Of a DNA stretch of 64,000 nt, positions 59,161 to 64,000 are shown in pieces. How positions within the stretch are numbered: the stretch's first letter is position 1; every line of letters starts with the position of its first letter. A program made the position numbers and the translations under genes. This DNA comes from an uncultured Fibrobacter sp. (GTDB lineage: Bacteria; Fibrobacterota; Fibrobacteria; Fibrobacterales; Fibrobacteraceae). The stretch covers positions 104,419-168,418 of the forward strand of contig NZ_CAMVDO010000004.1 in assembly GCF_947166265.1 (NCBI RefSeq), in the 5' to 3' direction. The notes beneath the pieces were generated by a model. It was not told the DNA's origin. It was given only the letters and a program-made list of their open reading frames with translations, and did not search any database.

Positions 59161-61521
59161 TTAGTCCTTGACGCAACGAACAGAGAAGGCGTTGTTCTTA
59201 TTGTGGTCGTTCAGGGGCGCATTCTCGAGGTTGTAGTACAGGTACACGACGTACGCGAGGCTGGTACCGTCCTCAGCGGAACTCCAGAAGAACGCGTCGT
59301 AGCCTTCGTAGAAGAAATTGCCATTGTAGTTCCTGCCGCCAGCGGGGAGCGCGGCAAACCCAAAGGCATCCGTACCATTGCCGTTGATGATCCAGCCCGT
59401 CTGCGACTTGAGAATCTTGCCAGCCTTCGACTGGCCACCCACCGCCGTAAACAGGGCTTCCCACTCGGACTTGCTCGGCAAGTGCCAGCCCGCGGGGCAG
59501 ATTCCCTGCACCAAGGTCGCTGAGCTTGCCGAAGCGAGATCACAGGTCTTGCCGTAGCCGCAATCCTGCGGGTTATCCGCATCGGTCGCAAGCTTTACCG
59601 AGTCTATTGCCGCCGCCCAAGTGTACATGCGTCCACCCACGTCGCAGTTCTTTGCAACATTGTTGTAGCACCAGCTCCTACCCTTCAGGCTAGAGGTCTT
59701 GGAACTATCAGCATAATTCAGGTTTTCGGCAAACCAAGTCCTGGAATATCCGCTACCTTTCGGAGCAATCGTCACAATATTGTAGACCTTCTGATCGCGC
59801 GGGTCTTTATAGGTATCGTATTCAATTTCCGGGTTCAGGCGAACTTCCTTGGGGATGCTCCAGCTCCAGCCCATCACGCTCACCCAGCCACTGGCAAAGC
59901 AGTAGTACTTATTGGTGCTGTTCACCACCCCACTTATCACCTTACCCACACTGTCGGCAGTGCACTTGTTTCCATAGGTATCCTTTTCAAACTCGTTTGC
60001 CGGTTTCCATGCACCATCCCTGCAGATAAAGCGCAACTTCGTATTGTAATAGTCACTCTTTTCGTTCTTCGTCGCAATGACTTCGCCATCGCGCTTACCT
60101 GTGCAACTGTCTATCCCATATTCCTTGTACCAGAAGTCGCGCACAAACTTCGCAAAGTCGGGGGCATCGCCCAGGCCCCAGTTCGTCACATTGGTGCTAA
60201 ATGTCGCCAGCTTATTTGCAGAGTCCGCGACCATCGCCCAGTCGGCAATTTTCGCCTTGGTCGCGGCGGCATTTTCTCCGTCCCATTTGCCGTCCTTTTC
60301 CATGTCATTCGAAATTTCCGTCAACAACACAGAAAGCGCTGTTTCGCTGGAATCCCCCTGCAAAAGAATAGATATTGCGAGGAGGGCGGCATCCGCATCC
60401 GTCTTGCCGAACACGTCAAGGTCCTCGGATTCGCTCTTGAAGCCCGTGGTGTCGATATGGAACTGACTAAAGATTTCCGCCTGCGCCTGTTTCTTTGCCG
60501 CACGGACCGTCATATTCTTCTGCGTCACCAGGTAGAACACGCGGTTCTTTTCCAGGTGCGTGAGCAGGTTCACGTTTGCAGACTTATGCATCAGCATATT
60601 GGTGTACGCCTGCAACTTTATAGCAGTCGAAGTCGGCTTGCCTGTCACCTCGTTCCTATATTTTCCGTCCACCACAATCAAGGCGTATTGACTGACGAGG
60701 TCTCTCGACTGGAACGTGTAGCGACCGTCATCGCTTGTGATTTCACTTGTAAAGTTGCCGTTCGTCTGCTTGAGAGTACGCCCGTCAGAAAGCTCGTAGA
60801 GGTAAACCGTAGAACCTTTGAGGAAGGGGCCCTTCTGCGAAAAACCAGACAATGTGTCCAGCGAAACAGCAATCTTTTCAGAATCGAGTTCCAAGGTGTC
60901 AACGATATCGGAGCCACCCTTGCCACCCAAATTCAAGACAACGGACTTTTCACCGCACTTGATAGTCACCGTGGAATCGGTCTGCCCAACGATGGAGCAA
61001 CTAGCACCATCGTCACCTTTATCACCCTGAATACCCTGCTCACCGGTTTTACCCTGTATTCCCTGTTCGCCAGCATCCCCCTTATCGCCTTTTGCACCAG
61101 TTTCGCCCTTGGCACCGTTCAGCACCACACCGATGCTATCCCCATTGCAAATAATTTTGAGTCCGCTTTTGTCCATGAGTTCCTTGGTCGTGCAACTAAA
61201 ATCGCCTCCATCCAAGTAAACAGTATCACCAGCGACAACTAACGTATCAACGCCACCCTGCACATACACTGTGTCACTTTTCGGAACCGTCGCAAACCAC
61301 TTGCCGTCCACGCACACGCGCACTGACGTTTCGCCCTTCACCAACGCCTGTTCACCTTCGTTGTCCTTGGTGCATTTCGGCAAATCCTTCACCGACGACA
61401 CAACCTCCATGCCAATCTGGTTAATGTTCGTGACATTTTCGGTCGTTCCCTGCTCACCGCAAGCAGCGAAAAAGAGTAGAGACGAAAGAGCGAGTGTGGA
61501 AATAAGCGTAAGTTTTTTCAT
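59161..61521 (-). CDS. FISUMP-domain lipoprotein (paralog 8)
   Basis: 786 aa; lipobox FAAC, Cys21. The head is identical in DNA to paralog 6 over 119 nt, but has an extra stretch (VPKSDTVYVQGGVDTLVVAG). 13 collagen-like triplets. The middle domain is the GFSQKGPFLKGSTVYLYE type. Two modules. The FISUMP domain has FAENLNYA and CPAGWHLPSKSEWEAL, and near its middle a 5-residue longer stretch (LASASSATLVQGIC), whose DNA (59513-59535) resembles the REP-like core. Starts with a TATTTT box 7 nt before ATG. Confidence 0.9.
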   Translation of the reverse strand: MKKLTLISTLALSSLLFFAACGEQGTTENVTNINQIGMEVVSSVKDLPKCTKDNEGEQALVKGETSVRVCVDGKWFATVPKSDTVYVQGGVDTLVVAGDTVYLDGGDFSCTTKELMDKSGLKIICNGDSIGVVLNGAKGETGAKGDKGDAGEQGIQGKTGEQGIQGDKGDDGASCSIVGQTDSTVTIKCGEKSVVLNLGGKGGSDIVDTLELDSEKIAVSLDTLSGFSQKGPFLKGSTVYLYELSDGRTLKQTNGNFTSEITSDDGRYTFQSRDLVSQYALIVVDGKYRNEVTGKPTSTAIKLQAYTNMLMHKSANVNLLTHLEKNRVFYLVTQKNMTVRAAKKQAQAEIFSQFHIDTTGFKSESEDLDVFGKTDADAALLAISILLQGDSSETALSVLLTEISNDMEKDGKWDGENAAATKAKIADWAMVADSANKLATFSTNVTNWGLGDAPDFAKFVRDFWYKEYGIDSCTGKRDGEVIATKNEKSDYYNTKLRFICRDGAWKPANEFEKDTYGNKCTADSVGKVISGVVNSTNKYYCFASGWVSVMGWSWSIPKEVRLNPEIEYDTYKDPRDQKVYNIVTIAPKGSGYSRTWFAENLNYADSSKTSSLKGRSWCYNNVAKNCDVGGRMYTWAAAIDSVKLATDADNPQDCGYGKTCDLASASSATLVQGICPAGWHLPSKSEWEALFTAVGGQSKAGKILKSQTGWIINGNGTDAFGFAALPAGGRNYNGNFFYEGYDAFFWSSAEDGTSLAYVVYLYYNLENAPLNDHNKNNAFSVRCVKD
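59513..59535. repeat. REP-core-like segment inside a FISUMP domain
   Basis: AAGGTCGCTGAGCTTGCCGAAG against the family core AAGGTCCCTGAGCCTGCCGAAG: two differences in 22. It coincides with extra residues missing in the paralogs. Confidence 0.55.
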
Positions 61522-61528
61522 ATTCTAT

Positions 61529-61534
61529 AAAATA
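61529..61534 (-). promoter_or_regulatory. TATTTT box 7 nt before FISUMP paralog 8 ATG
   Basis: On the minus strand TATTTT-ATAGAAT-ATG, no ribosome site. Confidence 0.4.
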
Positions 61535-61558
61535 AAAAAAGAATTCGTCGAAAATTTC

Positions 61559-61564
61559 TATATT
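61559..61564 (+). promoter_or_regulatory. TATATT box 7 nt before ATG
   Basis: TATATT-CCGCGAT-ATG, no ribosome site; back to back with the FISUMP paralog 8 promoter within 50 bp. Confidence 0.45.
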
Positions 61565-61571
61565 CCGCGAT

Positions 61572-62390
61572 ATGAAGGTGGGTTTTACAAAAGAAAGGAT
61601 TCGGGCAAAAAACGTATTGAGCCACAGGTTCTCGGCAGCGTTTTTCCTTGCGATTACCACCTTTGCCGGTTCCGCCAACGCCCAGTCATCGTGCCCCCAT
61701 TTTCTGTTAGAAAGCCCCATGGTCGTAAACATCGAAGGCTTTTTCGTAAACCAGAAACTCTCCCGGACTAGCCTCGACGTGGAATGGCGGCACCATCCTG
61801 AATCCCTGGACACCTTCTTTGTGCGTCCGCCGGACAGCCCCCATTTCAAGTTCATCACGGCGGGGGCATACCGCTTTATGGAATTTTCCGAGCAAAACAT
61901 CAGGCGCCAGCTGGGAACGCACCACTTAAAAGAAAACATCGGCGAGACACCCCTAAAGCTCGACGACATGGAACTCCTGGCGAACGGGCAGTTCCTGTGT
62001 AAAGATTCCACGGTACAAAAGCCGAATATTTTCTCTACGGCGTTTTCGATGGCGTGGTGGAGCCTCGTGGCCGATTCCCTTCCGCGCCCCTCCAGGGTCG
62101 TCATGAACGGTGCCCGCAAGGAAAAGCGTTATTTCACTATCCGCCAATGGCGTAACTATGCGGGCGAAATGCTCCCGACACTTGTAAAGCTTGAAAGCGA
62201 AAAATACAGTGGCGAACTTTGGATCCGTTCCGCCTACCCCATGCAGACGTTGCAGGCCGATCCGATCGTCACCAACGTCAAGGGCAAGACGAAGCCCGAA
62301 ATTCCCGACTTATTTAGAAAAATTCCTGTGAAAGGGGAAAGAAAAATACCCCTGATACTCCAGCTGAACCAGGAACTGTTGCGCGAATGA
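61572..62390 (+). CDS. Secreted protein of unknown function
   Basis: 272 aa. Signal peptide of about 37 residues with a long basic start (MKVGFTKERIRAKNVLSHRF) and cleavage site ANA-Q. The mature protein has three short Trp-containing motifs (DVEWRHHPESLD, SMAWWSLVADSLPRP, FTIRQWRNYAGEML) and ends in KIPLILQLNQELL. I do not recognise a family; periplasmic location is inferred. Its 3' end overlaps the convergent gene by 81 nt. Confidence 0.7.
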   Translation: MKVGFTKERIRAKNVLSHRFSAAFFLAITTFAGSANAQSSCPHFLLESPMVVNIEGFFVNQKLSRTSLDVEWRHHPESLDTFFVRPPDSPHFKFITAGAYRFMEFSEQNIRRQLGTHHLKENIGETPLKLDDMELLANGQFLCKDSTVQKPNIFSTAFSMAWWSLVADSLPRPSRVVMNGARKEKRYFTIRQWRNYAGEMLPTLVKLESEKYSGELWIRSAYPMQTLQADPIVTNVKGKTKPEIPDLFRKIPVKGERKIPLILQLNQELLRE

Positions 62391-63287
62391 TCCGTTGTAG
62401 AACCGTTTTTCGGTACGGCTCCAGCCACCCACTTCCAGAATAATATTCTGCAAGCCGTCATCCCAGAAATAGTGAACACCTAGCATCGCCTTGCCGTAGC
62501 TGAGCGATTCTTTCTGAACCGTATTCTTTTCGCGCAAAAGGCCCGTCTTGTAAAAACTGGATTCAAAAAGCAGGGCAAAATTTTGGTTCAACGGGATTCG
62601 TCCATAACCATCGAGTACGATAATAAAGTCGCGGCTGAACACGGGAATATTCCTGCGATAGTCGTAGCTCTTGCCTTCGAAGTCGGTGCTAATGTCCGAA
62701 AGAACGTAATGGAACTTCATCCCGAGAATGGAACCCCTCGGAAAGGAATAGCTGAGGCTTGCCGCAAGATCGATCAACTGCATATAATCGAACGCGCCGT
62801 CATCTTCGTACAGGTTTTCCGTAATGTAGTCGGCATTCCAGCTTTCTGCAATGCGGCCTTCGCCTTCGACTTCGGCGGTAACCATTTCAAGATTGGAATG
62901 GAAATAGACGTAGCTTTCGTAAACCGCGTTCACTTCCAGTTGCGGATTCGTCTTGAAGGGGCGCAAGCCCAACCCGGCAAGGTAGCCCCCATAAAAAGGA
63001 GACACTTCCAGGGCGGCATCCATACGCAGGTAGGTCGGATTGACATCGAGTCGTTCGCCGTAGGCCAAGTCCTCAAGCGGTTCAAGCCAGGAATAGTGGA
63101 GCATTCCCGTTGCCTGCGGAAGCCACTGGCCCCATACAAAGGGGGTGTTCCCCATGAGACTCCACGAAAGATTCGGGCCGTAACGGAAACCGTAATTCGC
63201 AAACTCATTGAAACCGTCTGCAAACGAGGAGACCGTGCAAGTAAAAAAAACTACAAGAAAGCCCAATAATTTCTTAAAATCCGTCAT
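62310..63287 (-). CDS. Outer-membrane beta-barrel-like protein, unknown function
   Basis: 325 aa. Signal peptide MTDFKKLLGFLVVFFTCTVSSFA. The mature part is a series of amphipathic strands with Tyr/Phe/Gly (YGFRYGPNLSWSLMGN, FYGGYLAGLGLRPF, LEVNAVYESYVYFHSNLEM) and ends in an aromatic strand (YQGYFSFPFHRNFSK), fitting a barrel of 12-16 strands. No known family recognised. The 81-nt antisense overlap with 61572-62390 at the 3' ends is long for this compact genome. Confidence 0.72.
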   Translation of the reverse strand: MTDFKKLLGFLVVFFTCTVSSFADGFNEFANYGFRYGPNLSWSLMGNTPFVWGQWLPQATGMLHYSWLEPLEDLAYGERLDVNPTYLRMDAALEVSPFYGGYLAGLGLRPFKTNPQLEVNAVYESYVYFHSNLEMVTAEVEGEGRIAESWNADYITENLYEDDGAFDYMQLIDLAASLSYSFPRGSILGMKFHYVLSDISTDFEGKSYDYRRNIPVFSRDFIIVLDGYGRIPLNQNFALLFESSFYKTGLLREKNTVQKESLSYGKAMLGVHYFWDDGLQNIILEVGGWSRTEKRFYNGSFAQQFLVQLEYQGYFSFPFHRNFSK

Positions 63288-63366
63288 TTCAGGATAAAAT
63301 TTAAAATAATTTCCCCAATTGCGCCATAAATTCTTATTTTGTAGGCATTAAATTATAGGAGTCTCT

Positions 63367-63807
63367 ATGAAGCTGTCTCACTTATGCGTGCTTGGCGTGA
63401 GCGCCCTGATGTTCTGGGCATGTGCCAGCCGCTATTCCTCCCCCATTCTGATTGAACGTGGCGAAGGCCGCAAGGAATACGAACGCGAATACTTCGCCGT
63501 GAAGGAAAGCATGGGTATCGACAAGCGCCTGAAAGACGTGTTCAAGCAGGGCTATATCGAAGAAGGCATGACCAACGATATGGTGAACCTCCTTTGGGGT
63601 CCTCCTGACCACGAAAAGACGAACGACAAGACGAGCATCTGGGAATACTACACCCGCGAAGGCAAGCTCATCACCCGCCTTATCTGGAAGCACCCCGACC
63701 AGGCTCGCCTGAAGGGCTACGAAGAAGAGTGGATTCTAGAAAAGATCGAAGGCGACCGCTACGGCGGATCCCCGGCTCCGACCTCCAAGCATTCCTCCAA
63801 CTACTAA
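63367..63807 (+). CDS. Small BamE/OmlA-like lipoprotein
   Basis: 146 aa. Ribosome site TAGGAG and ATG at 63367. Lipobox FWAC, Cys19. The mature part has YIEEGMTNDMVNLLWGPPDHE...WEYYTREGKL, similar to the G-M-T-x-x-x-V-x-x-L-x-G-x-P pattern of the SmpA/OmlA/BamE fold. It may be an outer-membrane assembly or envelope integrity lipoprotein; the match is by pattern only. The C-terminal tail is Ser/Pro-rich. It is monocistronic, with a repeat pair behind it. Confidence 0.72.
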   Translation: MKLSHLCVLGVSALMFWACASRYSSPILIERGEGRKEYEREYFAVKESMGIDKRLKDVFKQGYIEEGMTNDMVNLLWGPPDHEKTNDKTSIWEYYTREGKLITRLIWKHPDQARLKGYEEEWILEKIEGDRYGGSPAPTSKHSSNY

Positions 63808-63815
63808 TATAAGTA

Positions 63816-63862
63816 GAGATCCCCGCCGGAGTTTATCCCAGATTTAGTCCGGGACGGGGATG
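63816..63862. repeat. Imperfect palindrome behind the BamE-like gene
   Basis: ATCCCC (63819-63824) / GGGGAT (63856-63861) with inner CGGA/TCCG; REP-like. Confidence 0.55.
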
Positions 63863-63871
63863 ACAGGAAGA

Positions 63872-63907
63872 TGTCATGCCCGCCATCGAGCGGGCATCTC
63901 CTTTTTT
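63872..63907. terminator. ATGCCCGC hairpin family with T-run
   Basis: Perfect 8-bp stem ATGCCCGC (63876-63883) / GCGGGCAT (63890-63897), loop CATCGA, then CTCCTTTTTT. Same repeat family as 12812-12839, probably working as a terminator here. Confidence 0.65.
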
Positions 63908-63995
63908 AGCAAAAAAACAAAGACCGACTACCGCCTTAGGTCGAATTTTACTAAATTTAGGCGCGTTAAATTTTAAACCTCTCAAGGAGTTAATT

Positions 63996-64000
63996 ATGCG
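63996..64000 (+). CDS. Start of a gene cut by the window end
   Basis: ATG at 63996 with AAGGAG 7 nt upstream; a TAAATT box lies near 63953. Only ATGCG is visible, so no product can be given. Confidence 0.5.

Noticed and set aside
1..64000. tRNA, rRNA, riboswitches and CRISPR arrays
   Set aside because: I looked for conserved stems, T-loop words and repeated spacers and saw none; a dedicated covariance-model scan was not possible here.

Overview
The window looks like a chromosomal segment of a Fibrobacter-type bacterium (phylum Fibrobacterota). Eight genes carry the FISUMP domain (Fibrobacter succinogenes major paralogous domain), there are Ser-rich linkers in secreted proteins and many lipoprotein signals, and the lexA and recA promoters carry a motif like the LexA box reported for F. 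succinogenes. This assignment rests on reading the sequence, not on a database search. I saw no rRNA, tRNA, CRISPR array, phage or intact insertion sequence.

Layout. 1-5963 (+) is a tightly packed run: the end of an MMPL/RND exporter, an aspartate aminotransferase, an FHA-ABC transporter fusion, a membrane Ser/Thr kinase and YraN. 6064-10303 holds a PIN protein, secreted proteins, a porin-like protein and a TatD-like hydrolase. 10383-12749 is the first FISUMP lipoprotein. 12891-21947 is housekeeping: mfd, lexA, a histone-H1-like zinc-ribbon protein, a cyclophilin, lepA and a signal-peptidase-I-like protein. 22280-31790 has a DUF2062-DUF1015 fusion, a FISUMP gene, a GreB-like factor, tatD and an HrpB-type helicase. 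31894-39457 has secreted proteins, a PfkB kinase, a rhomboid, coaD, cinA and recA. 39668-51456 is a seven-gene minus-strand run of envelope proteins (outer-membrane barrel, three FISUMP lipoproteins, FecR-domain, CsgG-like and LPP20-like proteins). 51514-61521 has three more FISUMP genes interrupted by an Rpn-type nuclease and the scar of an AAA-ATPase gene. The end has small secreted and outer-membrane proteins and the first bases of another gene.

The dominant theme is the FISUMP family: eight genes, all on the minus strand, about 20 kb in total. Seven share one plan: lipobox cysteine, conserved head, collagen-like G-X-Y tract of 7 to 27 triplets, beta-rich middle domain, a variable number of WR-AT-EKDT modules and the C-terminal FISUMP domain. 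Long exact tracts shared between paralogs in mosaic combinations point to recombination among them.

Three other patterns run through the window. (1) REP-like palindromes lie in many intergenic gaps and also inside coding sequence: twice in the helicase, in two lipoprotein signal peptides of different element families, and probably in one FISUMP domain. (2) Eleven genes have a TATATT-like box ending exactly 6 or 7 nt before the ATG, usually with no Shine-Dalgarno sequence, which predicts leaderless mRNAs. (3) Several intergenic gaps are arrays of short perfect hairpins with 3-nt loops.
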